From NCBI GenBank assembly GCA_963853835.1, contig OY970826.1:77308929-77372928 (forward strand): 64,000 nt of DNA. Reading direction: 5' to 3'. The position numbers and the translations under genes are program-made. The first letter of the stretch is position 1. Each line of letters starts with the position of its first letter. This DNA comes from Calendula officinalis (taxonomy: Eukaryota; Streptophyta; Magnoliopsida; Asterales; Asteraceae). This document shows, in pieces, positions 1 through 11,245 of the stretch. Below the pieces are notes generated by a model that was not told where the DNA came from, did not search any database, and saw nothing but the letters and a program-made list of their open reading frames with translations.

Positions 1-144
1 ATTAATTTATTTATATAAATCAAGAATAAGGCACAAAAAACGTTTGGGGGTCATCCGAACCCAGACCAACCTGTTTTCATAAGTATTAAAAATGACCCGT
101 TTTGACCCGACCCGTTACCCAACCTGACCCGTTACCCAACTTGC

Positions 145-3100
145 CTGTATTGAGTAAGTGTGGAAGGCGATGTATGATACAGGATACATCCATACTGGTC
201 CTGGTAAAGCACTTCGAATTCTAAAATAGCCAGCAGAAAGCATCATCACCACCTATAAAAACAATATATATATATAATTATATATGCAATATTAAATTAA
301 AAAAAATCTCCAAATTCTTTAATTTTTAATAAAAACAACTGAAATCCCATTAAAATTGCAACAATTCGCTTTCTGGGACGTCAAAAAGTCGCAAGATTTC
401 CTTAATTTGGTGAATCTTGAAGTAAGTTACAGATCGTATTGAGGGGTATTTTAGTCATTTTACTCACATGTAAGAACACGAGTGTGGATATACTCCAGAA
501 CAGATCTTGCAAAAGGGTGGCAACAACAAGCACTAATCCTTCATTAACCAAAAGGCACATGAAGAAATTGAGCACAAAATACATCATAAAGCTGAAATCG
601 TTTCGAAGGCCAACAAGAAAATAGAAAACAAGACTTGATGAAATTGATATTAGAAATAAGAACGGGAAACTGGCTAAAAGTTGGCCCGTTAAGAAAACTA
701 TTCCACCCGAATGTTGATTTGAATCTTCACAAGCAAAAACCTGCAGTAAACATAGGGGTAGTTTTGTAAATTAAATTTATTTTCTGTAAAAAATAATAAC
801 TATTAGTATTATAATTACCTTGACTTCCTTTAATTGTGCAGGTACCCCAACGATGCTTAGGAGTGAAGCAAAAGATACAAACACAAAAATTGCTGCAACT
901 CTTGTCTGCAATTAATTTAAGTTACAAGATTTAAGATTTGACCAAATTGACTTTTTTTTGTGGAATTAAAAAAGTTGGTTGACTTTTTATACAGGTCAAA
1001 GTTATGTAAACTAACCCCAACAGAAGACAATGAATGTCCTAAACCAGAAAAAGCAGTCCCAACACATAATGAAAGAAGCATGCAAAGAATTAACCGAATC
1101 CAATAATATTTCCATTCTCGTGACATAATTAATAATGATCTCCATGTTAAAACTGCAATTCTTGTAGCACTACTTGCTTTCCCCTTGCTTTTAAGATTAG
1201 GGCCTTCCTGTTAAATTTAAATTATGATTAAGTATTTATGTTTACCTTAATCTTGAGAAAAAAAAAGAAAAAAAAAACGGTTAATTATGTTTTGATCCTA
1301 AAACTCTGACTAATTAGGAGTTTTAACCCTTAAAGTTTGGTTGACTTGGTGTTTTAACCGTTTTGTTGTAGTTAAATATGGATTAATTATTAATCCTCAA
1401 ACTTTCGCGTATTTGACGGTTTAACCCTTAGATATTTTTGTTAATGTTTCACGTATCTTTTAACTTGATAACACTATTATTATTTAATATTGCTATAATT
1501 AAAATAGGTATAACAAATTGTTAGAAGAATATAATAATAAAAAATCATGTGTATATAACTTGAGGGACTAAACTATCACTAAAGAGTTTAAAGGTGAATT
1601 CTTTAACCAAAGTTTAGGGATAAAAGCATTGCCAACAAAAATGTTAAGGATTAAAACACCAAATTAGTGAAAGTTTGAGGGTAAAAAACATAAATAACCC
1701 AAAAATGAAAATTTTCAAAAAAAATATAATCTTGAAATAATTTTTACCCTTTCGGTAAGTCTAAGTATCATAGTTTGGAGTGCTGCTGCATCATTTGAAG
1801 ATCTATATGTTTCTTCAAGGGTATGAATTGCTACTGCAGTGTCCATATTAACATTTGAAAAATCCCCGTTGTCATCCTGTTAAATTTAAATATATATATA
1901 AATAAATAAATACATAAATTATTAAATTAAATGGAGTATATAAACTTTAAGAAATAATAAGAATTTACCTGCCATGTTTTGCACATTGCAATAATTCTAT
2001 CAAAATCAGTGTTTATTGCACGAAGAAAATGATCCGAAGGACTTTGCATAATTGGGCAAGGAAATCCAGCATTTGAGAAGTGCTGCATGATTATAATTTA
2101 TAAACATGTTTATTTTATTTAACAAAAGAAATTAAATAAAAAATAAAAAACGCATAAAAGTATGTAAAATACCTGCAAACAAGCCAGTGTTTCACCAAAA
2201 AACAACGTATTTCCATTTGAAAGAAGACAAATTCGGTCATAAAGACCAAAAACTTCAGTGCTACTTTGATAAATTGTGAAAATTAATGTGCAGCCAGTGC
2301 TTGCTAGCTTCTTCAATGTCACCATCATCAAAAGTGCAGAAACACTGCAAAATGAATTAATTAATTGTTAATTAAGACCAAAAAGATTAAATATAATTAC
2401 TTAAACAGGAAAAAAAAAATTATAATTACCAAAAAGGAACAACACTCAAGGTATGTTGCTAATTTATAAATATTACCATAATATTCACTTAATTAATCAA
2501 ACTATTAATTTTAATTGATTGAAAATTACATATAACCCGAACCAATAAGCGTCTACATGTTCAATTTAAACCCTTATATACTCAAAATAAAGTAGTATAA
2601 TTGTCCAAATGAAAAAATCAACTAACTCAGTCAGACTCAGTCAGCAACTAACTCAATCAGCAACTAACTTAGTCAGCAACTATTAAAAGGCGATGTAGTT
2701 AATTAAAAGCAAAGAAGAATTTAACCTATCAAGATGATAAAGTGGTTCATCTATAAACAAAACTTGTGGTCTCATTACAAGCTCTCTAGCAATACTAACA
2801 CGTCTTCTTTCACCATTAGGAAGACCTTTCATGTAACAACAATGGCCGCCAATAAGCTTATTTGCATAATCATTTAATGACATTGCACTAATTGCATCTT
2901 CAACAACACTCTTTTTTTTATAAAAAAATCCGGGAAGTTGCAGTAATGCTGAGTAGTAAAGAAATTCGCGTACGGTTAATGATCCGATAAGTGTGTTTTT
3001 TCTCTCAACAAATCCCTATTAATGCAAAAAAAAAGGAAATTTTAATTAGTTAATTTAAATATTTAATAAAATATGTTAATTTAATAACAAATCTTGGAAA

Positions 3101-3789
3101 CCTACATAGGATCCATATTGCAAGCTCGATTTAGCTCCATTCACAAATACTTCACCATACGTTTTAGCCGAATCATCCAACCTTCCTATAAAAAATCAAT
3201 AAAATATTAAATTCTCATAAATCTTTTTTTTTTTGCATTAAAAATTAAAAAATAAGATACCTGCAAGTGCCCTTAATAATGTCGATTTCCCTGATTTCGC
3301 GGGACCCATAATAACTGTCATTGTACCAGGTAAAGCATACCCGTTTGAGCTTTTTATAACCCGGTCTGAATATTTCCTTTTACCTTTTATAGTAACTGTT
3401 AAATCTTTCCATACAATTGTGGCACCTGCAATTTTTCTTGCAATAACTGCATTTTCTGGTAATGGTGGTGATGGGAGGGACCCACTATTGATTTTTGATA
3501 AAGATGGTGAAATTGGTGTTGTTGCAGTGTTAATTGAGTCACCATTTTCTTCATCAACTACCCTAACTTCCACATTTGTTGCATTATTAATATTATTATT
3601 GTAATTATTAATGTTGTTATTGTAATTATTATCTTCCCAATCAGGTGAATCTTCGAATGAAATTGTTTGTCTTAATGCACCTGGTTTTCTTAAGTAAAAA
3701 AAGTTACTTGATGGTACTCTACTTGCTGGACTGCTAGCTGATGATGATGATGATCGGTAGTTATCGGATTGTGATTGTATTTCTTCCAT
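145..3789 (-). CDS. ABCG3: ABCG3-type half-size ABC transporter, 3' end outside window
   Basis: Membrane ABC transporter of the plant ABCG (WBC) half-transporter group; substrate unknown. Ten coding exons are visible on the minus strand: 3261-3789, 3106-3185, 2726-3015, 2173-2344, 1969-2082, 1748-1876, 1016-1207, 819-905, 468-740 and 145-252. They join in frame into about 658 residues; the family is near 730, so about 70 C-terminal residues lie left of the window. The start (MEEIQSQSDNYR) and the Ser-rich N-terminus match ABCG3 closely. The nucleotide-binding domain comes first: Walker A GPAKSGKST near residue 161, signature-like GERRRVSIA, Walker B VLFIDEP. Membrane segments follow from exon 7 on (SREWKYYWIRLI, FVLNFFMCLLVNEG). 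The domain looks degenerate: the LSGGQ motif is poor and the H-loop histidine is replaced by Tyr (FTIYQSS). No frameshift or stop was found, so it is probably functional. The last visible intron begins with GC instead of GT. Confidence 0.92.
1279..1700. repeat. Foldback MITE-like repeat in ABCG3 intron 6
   Basis: The two ends are inverted copies of each other: the left end reads GGTTAATTATGTTTTGATCC and the reverse complement of the right end begins GGGTTATTTATGTTTT. Both continue with related phrases such as GGTGTTTTAA. It enlarges the intron between exons 6 and 7 to about 540 bases. No clear target duplication was found, so the superfamily is unassigned. Confidence 0.55.
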
Positions 3790-4625
3790 TTTAATATAAA
3801 GATTGGATTTTTACATCAAATCATTCAAAATCCTGCAATGAAAATGCTTAAAAGTTTACTTTTTTGCTTCATTTCTAATATATTTATCCAAGAAACAGTC
3901 CATATTTAGTAGAAGATTTTAAATTCGACAATGTGGGATATACATTAAGTGCATGCATCACTGGCTTGTACCCTAGCTCCAACATGTTGTACCTTATGTG
4001 TATAAATCATTTTTAAACATTAACTTTTACTCCTGATGTGGGACAAAACTACTTATACACATGGTAAAATTTGTGATTTTGGTTACATTTATTAATAAGT
4101 TTCCCTTACAATAATATTAATTGAAGTGCAGAAACTGAAAAGGACTTTTAACAAACACCTGGTGGGCACAATCATCCTCAACTAATAACACCGCCTAATA
4201 AGCAATATAACCAAATCTTAAAACTTCACTAAAAGAATAAACTGAACTCTAAGCAAGATTGAAGATTCTAACTTCATCAACAAAATTTAACCACCAACCG
4301 CAACTCAAGACTGGATTTTTTTACAAGAAAATTAGTTTATTTCATCTGGGTTTTGAGGAGTGAATCAGTAGCTCAAATGGGGTGACTAAAAACTAGAAAA
4401 ATTGAAAACATAATTTAGCAAATGAGTGAAATACACTTGATATACTTAAGAGAATGGTGAACTAATAAAAGCTATTAAATGAAGGGGCGAAAAAATATCT
4501 GATTTGAGATAATGACAAACTAACCTGGATCTGATGAAGGAAACGACCGCTGTGAGCGTGAGAGAGGTTGAAGACAAAAGACAGAGTAGAGAGATGGTAA
4601 TCATTAGTTCAAAGCTGGTTTCATT
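3790..4625 (-). promoter_or_regulatory. ABCG3 5' UTR with an intron, and leader region
   Basis: Upstream of the ABCG3 start codon the minus strand reads a good splice acceptor (TTGCAG, first exon base 3832). A matching donor (CAG followed by GTTAGT, last exon base 4525) lies about 690 bases away. This suggests a non-coding first exon at roughly 4525-4625, a 5'-UTR intron at 3833-4524, and a short UTR at 3790-3832. The transcription start and TATA box could not be placed. Confidence 0.5.
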
Positions 4626-5199
4626 TCAATTTGGTAAAGATTATTTTTCATAAATCCCCCCTAATGTTCTCTGTAATCACAGGAACATCCCTGCGGGTTT
4701 ACATTCATCCTATGAAATTAAAGATAATACTTCCACCCGATTAAAAATAAATGATATATTTTATATTTTTTATGTATCAAAACAAGTGACATAGTATTTT
4801 TTTAAATATATATAAATAATAGGTAAATCAAATTTGTAACCTTATTCGGTTTTTTCTATTGTGATTGACTGATTGTGATATGTCACATTTTGGTTGATGG
4901 TGCAGGTGTAACAATAGGGGCTAACCTGTCATTTTGAGATAGTTTAGAAATGAAAGCGAAGATTTTATACACAAGGTTTTTTTTATTTATTTCTCTACTT
5001 TCTTTAAAGTTAGTAAATATTCTTTTCTGAGACATTTGTATACAAAATATTCTATTTTAAACTGAAAAATAAAATAAAATGGACGAAAAACATATTTTGA
5101 CTAACGTATGAAAAGAGATCTAACATACTTCAATTTAGCATCATTATTTAAAAGAAAATCCAAAATACCACCAAACAAGTAGTCGTGAAAATAATATAA
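4626..5199. other. AT-rich intergenic stretch, nothing recognised
   Basis: AT-rich sequence upstream of ABCG3 without a credible open reading frame. It may contain the ABCG3 promoter, but no TATA box could be tied to the putative first exon. Confidence 0.4.
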
Positions 5200-5201
5200 T
5201 A

Positions 5202-5465
5202 CTCCCTCCGTCCCTAAATAAAGTTCCCATTTTGCTTTCAAATTTTGTCCCTAAATAAAGTTCTCATTTCTCAAACATAAGGGGCCCACTTAATATAATT
5301 ATATTATTACCAATACTTTCATCACTAACTATCTCTTAAAACACTTTCTCTCTCCAATCAAACCTTATAATATAATCAAAAGTAATACCAAATACCCCAC
5401 CACTAACTATCTCCTAAAATGTTGTGTGCAACACAAATGGGAACTTTATTAAGGGACGGAGGGAG
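5202..5465. mobile_element. Stowaway MITE (Tc1/mariner type)
   Basis: The terminal inverted repeat starts CTCCCTCCGTCCC on both ends and extends over about 32 bases with few mismatches. A TA dinucleotide flanks each side (5200-5201 and 5466-5467). This TIR and TA target duplication define Stowaway. At 264 bp it is non-autonomous and has no coding capacity; an ORF crossing its right end is fortuitous. Confidence 0.9.
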
Positions 5466-5774
5466 TATATACAAAAACGTAATTTCGAATTATTTTAGTT
5501 CCGTGATATGCACATATCTCGATGGGAAACATATCATTTTAAGAAAGAAAAATACAATAGGTAAGGAAGTATTTTGGCTGATGGTCACTTTATTCCTCAA
5601 GTTTTGTTTGTGTGTAAACTTTATGAATCTTAATATTAACAAAATAATAAATATTAAAAAAAATTGGTCTAATATTGAAATTGTGCATTAATTTAAGTGA
5701 GAAAAAATAGTATACTGAGAACAAACTAAAATAAAACGAGAATGTAATAATATAATTCTTAACTTAAGCCTTCT

Positions 5775-5970
5775 AATTTAGTGGTATTGGTGAGAGAAAT
5801 AAGTATTGCCTATGACCTATGGGTCACGGGTTTAAGTTCATTCGTGAATAAATGGTGGGGTTTATTCTCCATCAATGGAGGGTTCGAAGGAAGACATACT
5901 GTCTCTTGTGAATGTCACTATCTAGACTTGAACCACTAACTTGCTAAGTGTCCGTTAAAAATAAAAAAAA
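5775..5970 (+). mobile_element. SINE-like tRNA-derived retroposon
   Basis: The segment has a pol III box-B-like sequence (GGGTTTAAGTTC) about 50 bases after a box-A-like TTTAGTGGTATTGG. It ends in an A-rich stretch near 5960, the arrangement of plant tRNA-derived SINEs. No clear target duplication was seen, so the ends are approximate. Confidence 0.5.
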
Positions 5971-6039
5971 AGTATAGTATAATTCTTAACTACTTAGATG
6001 TTTGATCTCTTAAATTTGATAACTTCTGTAAAAGAATCT

Positions 6040-6180
6040 TTATAAGTAAATATTATGAATTAAAAAAATATTATATTAAATATTATAAATTAAAAAAATC
6101 TTTTATTAAATATTATAATTTAGAAAAAAAACTTTTATTAAATATTATAAATTAAAAAAAAACTTTTATTAAATATTACT
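6040..6180. repeat. AT-rich tandem repeat of about 35 bp
   Basis: Four imperfect units built on the phrase TTTTATTAAATATTATAAATT, separated by A-runs of variable length. Probably replication slippage in AT-rich DNA. Confidence 0.7.
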
Positions 6181-6339
6181 TAGACCTAGGCATATAATTC
6201 CTTTAAATGATGGAGAAAAGAAAGTAAGATGTAAATAGTTATACCTATACCGGAAGTAGAGACTGTTTCCGGTATAATTGCACAAATAGACTTCATTAAA
6301 TACATTTTTTTAATACTTAGAAAAGTTTGAATGCAATAG

Positions 6340-6482
6340 ATGAAGCTTAACTTTTTTTAACCCCAACATCCTCTAAATTACTTATAAATCTACACAAGTA
6401 CACAACACAGTAAGACTCGAACTATTGTTCACATGCCAATAGGAAACACCTTATATCGCTAGGTTACAGCCTACAAGCCATT
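6340..6482 (-). mobile_element. SINE-like fragment, minus strand
   Basis: Read on the minus strand it holds a box-A-like TAGGCTGTAACCTAGCG and, about 45 bases on, a box-B-like AGTTCGAGTCTT, as in tRNA-derived SINEs. The head is near 6480; the tail merges into AT-rich DNA. No flanking duplication was found. Confidence 0.45.
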
Positions 6483-6504
6483 TGGTAATGAAGCTTATCT
6501 CACG

Positions 6505-6676
6505 TAGGGGTGAGCATTTGGGCCGAAAAAACAAAACCGAAAACCAACATTTAATCGAATTGAAAAAGAATCGAAATCATTTAATCGGTTCGGTTTTGGT
6601 TTTGAAAATTTCATTATTTTCTAAACTATTGCTTTCGGTTATGTTCGGTTTGGTTCCTAAACCACGCTCACCCCTA
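6505..6676. mobile_element. hAT-like MITE
   Basis: The ends are TAGGGGTGAGC and its exact complement GCTCACCCCTA, typical of hAT MITEs. The interior repeats CCGAAAAC/CGGTTTTGG phrases. It belongs to the same family as the element at 42251-42543, whose 8-bp target duplication is clearer. An 8-bp duplication here is not convincing. Confidence 0.65.
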
Positions 6677-6824
6677 ACTCATGTCCTTAGTGCATAAGTT
6701 AGATAATCCTAACTTAAATAGTAATTAAGTATAAATTTTGAAACAAGCTTACATGGTAATTATCGAGTAAAAATGGTAATTATTGAGTAAAAAGGGTATA
6801 CTTGTCTTTTGACTCCAATGCTTA

Positions 6825-7353
6825 GAGCATCTCCAATGGGAACTTTTTCAAAAGCTTATTACTATTTAAATAAGTCTTTGAATGACTTTTTGCTATTGGA
6901 GTGAAGAGTTTTTTTAAAAGCTTTTTTCAATGAATTATTCTTCCATAACCTCTTAACTATCTTTCAATGTTTGATTTATTTAGTCCTCATATTTACTAAT
7001 TTTACATTTTAAACCATAGATAAATTTATATATGAATCCTTTATTAGTTTTATAACTATAAATGATAATTTTGTCATATTTTAATATTTTTTATAAAGAA
7101 CAAGAATGATGATAAGTTTTGTTATTTTGTGGTATATTAAGTATTATAAAATACTATAAAAATGGTCAAATTATATACGAGGGGCATTTATAAAACATTT
7201 GAGATACATAAAGGTAAACTAGTAATATTAATAAGAAAAAGCTTTTTGAAAGGTTAACCATTGGAGATACTTTTTTTAAATAGGTTTTTTGTTAGTAGAT
7301 AGTTGATGTGACAAAAGTAATAAGTCTTTGTGAGGTTAACCATTGAGATGCTC
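6825..7353. mobile_element. PIF/Harbinger (Tourist-type) MITE
   Basis: The terminal repeats read GAGCATCTCCAATGG on the left and, inverted with one base missing, GAGCATCTCAATGG on the right. Both ends are flanked by TTA (6822-6824 and 7354-7356), the Harbinger target duplication. An internal CCATTGGAGATAC copy of the TIR at about 7258-7271 suggests a secondary end. 529 bp, no coding capacity. Confidence 0.85.
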
Positions 7354-7651
7354 TTATAGACATGCAGGATAAGCGATACAGGGAGAAAGAAATCTACATG
7401 TTTGAAGATATTTATTCACACAAGAACACCATCAGTGGAAAATGGAACTTTCTCTGCATACGATCAATCATGTTGCTTCATTATCTACTTGTAAACCCAC
7501 CATTTTTTTTTTTCACTTTTCCCCTGTTTTCCAGAAAATATGCATATTTTTATAATCTGTTTATGCTGTATACTGTATGAATCTTTATTTGTTTATCAAT
7601 TTGCGTTCGCCTTCGAAAGAAATTTTGAGTTATTTGTTTCTGGTCTGTTAC

Positions 7652-7711
7652 CTGTTAAGATAATTAATGAAATTGAAATTACTGTTAAGATAATTAATGA
7701 AATTGAAATTA
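7652..7711. repeat. Perfect 30-bp tandem duplication
   Basis: Two adjacent copies of a 30-base unit beginning CTGTTAAGATAATTAATGAA. No gene overlaps it. Confidence 0.85.
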
Positions 7712-8315
7712 CCTATTAATAGAAAACTAGGTTTCTGAGTTATAAACTAATCAAACCTTTATTTATCCAATTCATTCAATTCTAAATGATATTGTTATCA
7801 TTTGCAAATATAGCCTTCTAATTTACAAACATTCATCATTTTGCATCAATTTTAGACTACATTTGAAAAACTTAATAGAATTTAACAGCTAAATTTGGAC
7901 GGAAGGGTATAAAATTAGAATTTTAAAGAGCACGGGGATAAAAATCCCAAAAAAAAAAAAATTTAGGGACAAAAAATCTGAAAATGCAAGACCACGTGAA
8001 CAATTTCTAACATTTACCCTATATTCAAATTTTAAATTCAATTGAAAACATTTAACCTTTCAAACCTATTTTTTTTCACCACTTGAAAATTAATTTTTCT
8101 TTCACTTTAACATTAATAGAACCAAGTATTATCCGTATAGTAATAATTTATATCAAAAAATAAATCAAAACAAAAAGTTATCATGTCCTTCGTATGTCAC
8201 ACGAGTTTTGAGTATTAAATATTAATGATATAGAAAAAGTTCAATAATATTATGAAAATGTGGTATCGTTTATACTGCATTTGCTCAAATCCGTAATCGT
8301 AACTGTTTTTACTCA
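7712..8315. other. Intergenic sequence upstream of the broken zinc-finger gene
   Basis: AT-rich, with no convincing ORF or repeat. It probably contains the promoter of the gene that starts at 8316, but no TATA box could be assigned with confidence. Confidence 0.35.
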
Positions 8316-8640
8316 TGAAGTTTAAAGACTATAAGACCGGTGCCAATGGCGGCGCCGTCAGTTGCTGCTAACTCAGCGTCACGTCAGCAGACAAACTAAC
8401 TAACACTAAACTGACGTAGTCATGCCAACAGCATTCCGTCACTTCATCAAATTTGGGCCCCACCATTTAATTTTCTTTTTCTAATAAAAATATACAACTA
8501 ATTAAAACATATAACTAATAAAAATACATTTCATTAATTAAAAAAACATTACATAAAAAAGACATTAATAAAAAAAAGATATTTAAATAATGAAAAAAAG
8601 ACATTAATAAAAAAAAAGACATTCAAACTAAAAAAAACTA

Positions 8641-9974
8641 CTAGTCAAGAGATTCATTGTCGTCTTCGTCTTCGCCAACCTGTCCTTGTGTTCCCGAACC
8701 CTCACCGTCACCCTCCTCGTCATCCTCGTTAAAAATCGCCAAATCCTTATGAAATTTCCTTGCAATTGATTCTTGAGTGTTTTCAAGCATTTGCTTACGA
8801 CTTTCGCTAAGGTCGTTCGGTACTTTTGTGGCTAGGAATTTCCAAGTTTTCAAAATTAATTTTTGCTTAGCCATTTTTGCAACCTTAGCGATAGCGTTAG
8901 ATTGCTTATGGGAGGTTTGCCTAACCACGTTCAAAGTGTCCAACTTAATGGACCTTGCAGAAGTTGCGGCATCGGACGAAGAGGAAGTTTTTTGACTTTT
9001 CTTACTAACACTCCGGCCGGGGGGCGCCTCAACGGGTCATCTTGGAACAACGCATGCATGTTAGCCGGTGTCGTCGTCCTTGTATCCATGCTAACCTCGG
9101 TGTCTTCATCGAGGCTTATCGGCTCGGTATCCATGACGCCTACTGAAAAATAGAACTTTGGGCAATCTTTTACAACTTCCCAACAGTCCTCGTATATAAA
9201 ATTACGGCCAACATTTTCACGGAATTGTTGACGAGAAGCTTTTAGAATGTCCTCGTCTCGCGTACCGCTTCCACGCATGTCGTTTAAATAATTGTATATA
9301 GCACTGAAATTTTTCACGTCAGCCGCTATTTTGGACCATTTGCCTGTTAGTTGGTTCATGTTACGCTTCACAGAAGCAACCGAGTTGAAGTCTGCGAGAA
9401 TTTGACCCCAATGGACGATATTTTTTTTGCTATTCCCCTAAACACCATCTTCAGAGTTATGAATCCAACGTTTAGCTAAAATCACCTCGTCAGGGGTTGG
9501 CCACTTTGTTTGTGCCCTTTTTGGCGCGACTTTTTCTTTCCCTTTTTCCTTCCTTTTTTCTTTCCCTTTTCTTGTGGGTGTCGGTTCTAGTTGGGTGTCC
9601 CCCACATTTTCGGTTGGTGATGGTGATTGAAAATTTTGTGAAAAGAGAGGTGTGTTTGGAGGAGGTTGTTGGAATTGGAAGTTGGGTGGTGGTTGTTGGT
9701 ATTGAAAGTTTGGTGGTGGTTGTTCGTATTGAAAGTTTGGTGGTTGAGAGTAATGGAAGTTGGGTGGTGGTTGTTGGTATTGAAAGTTTGGTGGTGGTTT
9801 TTGGTATTGGTAGTTTGGTGGTGGTTGAGAGTAAGCCCCAAAACCAAGCGATGGTGTCGGGTTGCTTGTTTGACCCGACGAAGAACCGGCCGGTGAGGGT
9901 GGGGCGTCAATCGGTGTTGAATTAAATAGCTCCCACACGTCGTTGGATACCGATGATTAACGTCTTTTGGACAT
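8641..9974 (-). pseudogene. Harbinger Myb/trihelix-like (NAM-associated) ORF, decayed
   Basis: Accessory DNA-binding protein of Harbinger transposons, of the kind often annotated as NAM-associated domain or glutathione S-transferase T3-like. The start codon is at 9974. The Pro/Gln/Asn-rich N-terminus is followed by a Trp-containing DNA-binding region (KWPTPDEVILAKRWI, then MNQLTGKWSKIAADVKNF). A lysine-rich middle and an acidic C-terminus (EDDEEGDGEGSG) end at 8641. It is broken by a stop at codon 6 (9957-9959), another stop at 9438-9440, and a frameshift near 8990 where the frame of SARSIKLDTLNVV takes over. In an intact system this protein would work with the Harbinger transposase. Confidence 0.8.
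9655..9830 (-). repeat. Coding minisatellite for QPPPNFQY repeats
   Basis: About seven imperfect units of 24-30 bp encode QQPPPNFQY-type peptides in the N-terminus of the Myb-like ORF. The complement also reads open as a Trp/Val-rich frame; that is a shadow. Confidence 0.8.
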
Positions 9975-10918
9975 TTTTTCAAGTTTGGAAGGAATTATGA
10001 TTTTTTTGAGAGATAAAGAAGGTGAATGTGGTGTAAAAAATAGAAGAAATGAGTGGGTATTTATAGATGTAAATGAGGGGGAATTTTTTTTGAATGTTTT
10101 TGAATTTGTTACTGTTTTTTTTTTTGTATTTATTACTATTTATTTTGAATTATTACCGTTTAAAAAAAAGAAGGTTTTTTTTATTGGCTACCGGGTACCA
10201 AGGGCCCCACATGCACGCTCCTCCCTCCGTCTCTTCTCCCATCTCGAAACCGGCTGCAGCCAAACCGGCGGACCAACCGGCGGCCCGTGCCAACGGCGCC
10301 GGTACCGGCGGAACACCGGCGGTGCCAAACCGGCGGACCGTTGGCACCGGTCTAATACCACATTTTATAGAAGTTTTCACATCCAATTTCCCATAAAACC
10401 AAAAGAGACCCTTATACCAAACGGATTACCGGAAACCGCCACTTCTGTGACAGTTGTGGCCACCATTGTGGGTGCAGCCGCCACACTTCTCGCTAGGAGA
10501 ACCAAGTCTATAAAGACAGCCCAGGTATATCTCATTACTCAATATATTTATATACATCCTATATTCAAAATTCGCCTTTTTTTGTGTTGCGATAATTTCA
10601 TTATTTGAACCAACCATAGGCTGCTCCAACAAGAACATGTGACGATTGTGGTGGTTCGGGAATACGTCCCGATTGCAAAGGTGAAGGATTTGTGCTCAGA
10701 AGAATGTCAGATGGGAGTGCTGAAAAAACTAGATTGAATGCAAAATATATGGCTACTAGATACATAGCTGGATAGGTATTTAATTCTTTTTGTGTTAAAT
10801 TTTGAACAAATTTGACAAAATGTTTGATAGGTTACCGAAGAAATGGAGCTACTGCACAAAATGCTTATCGGCTCGATCTTGTAAATCTTGTGATGGTAGC
10901 GGAAAGAGAAGTTTTTAG

Positions 10919-11245
10919 TTCCAAGAAACTTGGAGAGATTCTTGTCCATACAGACAATTCTTTTTGACATTGTTCTTTACTTCTGGTAATATCATCAATT
11001 AATGGGAATTTGGTTCTTATTCGACTTTCTTTAATGTTAGGCGATGATAATATCACTTAAGAACTCTAAATCTTGTAAGGGTTTTGTTAATGGGTCTTTA
11101 ATATGCATAAAAATTTATATATTCATTGATAAAGTAGTGATCTTAAAATTCGGGGTTAACTTTACATTAATTTTGAATTTTTTATTTGTCATTATCATTT
11201 TTCATCTAATAATTCTCATAAACTCTTTTTCAAGGACATACCTAA
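10919..11245. other. 3' flank of the zinc-finger gene
   Basis: AT-rich sequence after the stop at 10916-10918, probably the 3' UTR and intergenic DNA. At 11190-11210 it holds GTCATTATCATTTTTCATC, a phrase also found at the end of the repeat near 13590. Confidence 0.4.

Larger units (their letters stand above)
8336..10352 (-). mobile_element. PIF/Harbinger element A, ORF1-only
   Basis: The ends are GACCGGTGCCAATGG on the left and the complement of GACCGGTGCCAACGG on the right, each flanked by TAA (8333-8335 and 10353-10355), a Harbinger-type target duplication. It is 2,017 bp long. It carries only the Myb/trihelix-like ORF (minus strand) and no transposase, so it must have moved using a transposase made elsewhere. 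The right end is unusually GC-rich, with repeated CCGGCGG words. Confidence 0.88.
8316..10918 (+). pseudogene. DnaJ-type (BSD2-like) cysteine-rich zinc-finger gene broken by a transposon
   Basis: Small plant protein with the DnaJ-type cysteine-rich fold, a group linked to chloroplast protein folding. A start codon at 8316, preceded in frame by a stop, opens exon 1. After six codons plus two bases it is interrupted by the Harbinger element at 8336-10352 (TAA duplicated) and resumes at 10356-10524. Without the insert exon 1 would be 189 nt and in phase. Exon 2 (10620-10771) encodes a CxxCxGxG motif (CDDCGGSG) and a second cysteine pair. Exon 3 (10831-10918) encodes CTKCLSARSCKSCDGSGK and a stop. 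The exon 2 donor reads AT where phase requires GT; the next GT downstream would include a TAG stop. Two independent lesions suggest a dead gene. The exact orthologue is not certain. Confidence 0.7.

Noticed and set aside
5419..5691. 90-codon plus-strand ORF
   Set aside because: Begins inside the Stowaway MITE and runs into AT-rich DNA; Lys/Ile/Asn-rich low-complexity peptide.
9497..9925. 142-codon plus-strand ORF rich in Trp and Val
   Set aside because: It is the complement of the QPPPNFQY repeat in the Myb-like ORF. The open frame is a by-product of repeat composition.
10094..10396. 100-codon frame across the right end of Harbinger element A
   Set aside because: GC-rich terminal region read open by chance; it spans the element boundary into the disrupted gene.
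10772..10830. U12-type AT-AC intron for the zinc-finger gene
   Set aside because: The sequence after AT (ATAGGTATT) does not fit the U12 donor ATATCCTT and the intron ends in AG, not AC. A mutated GT donor is simpler.
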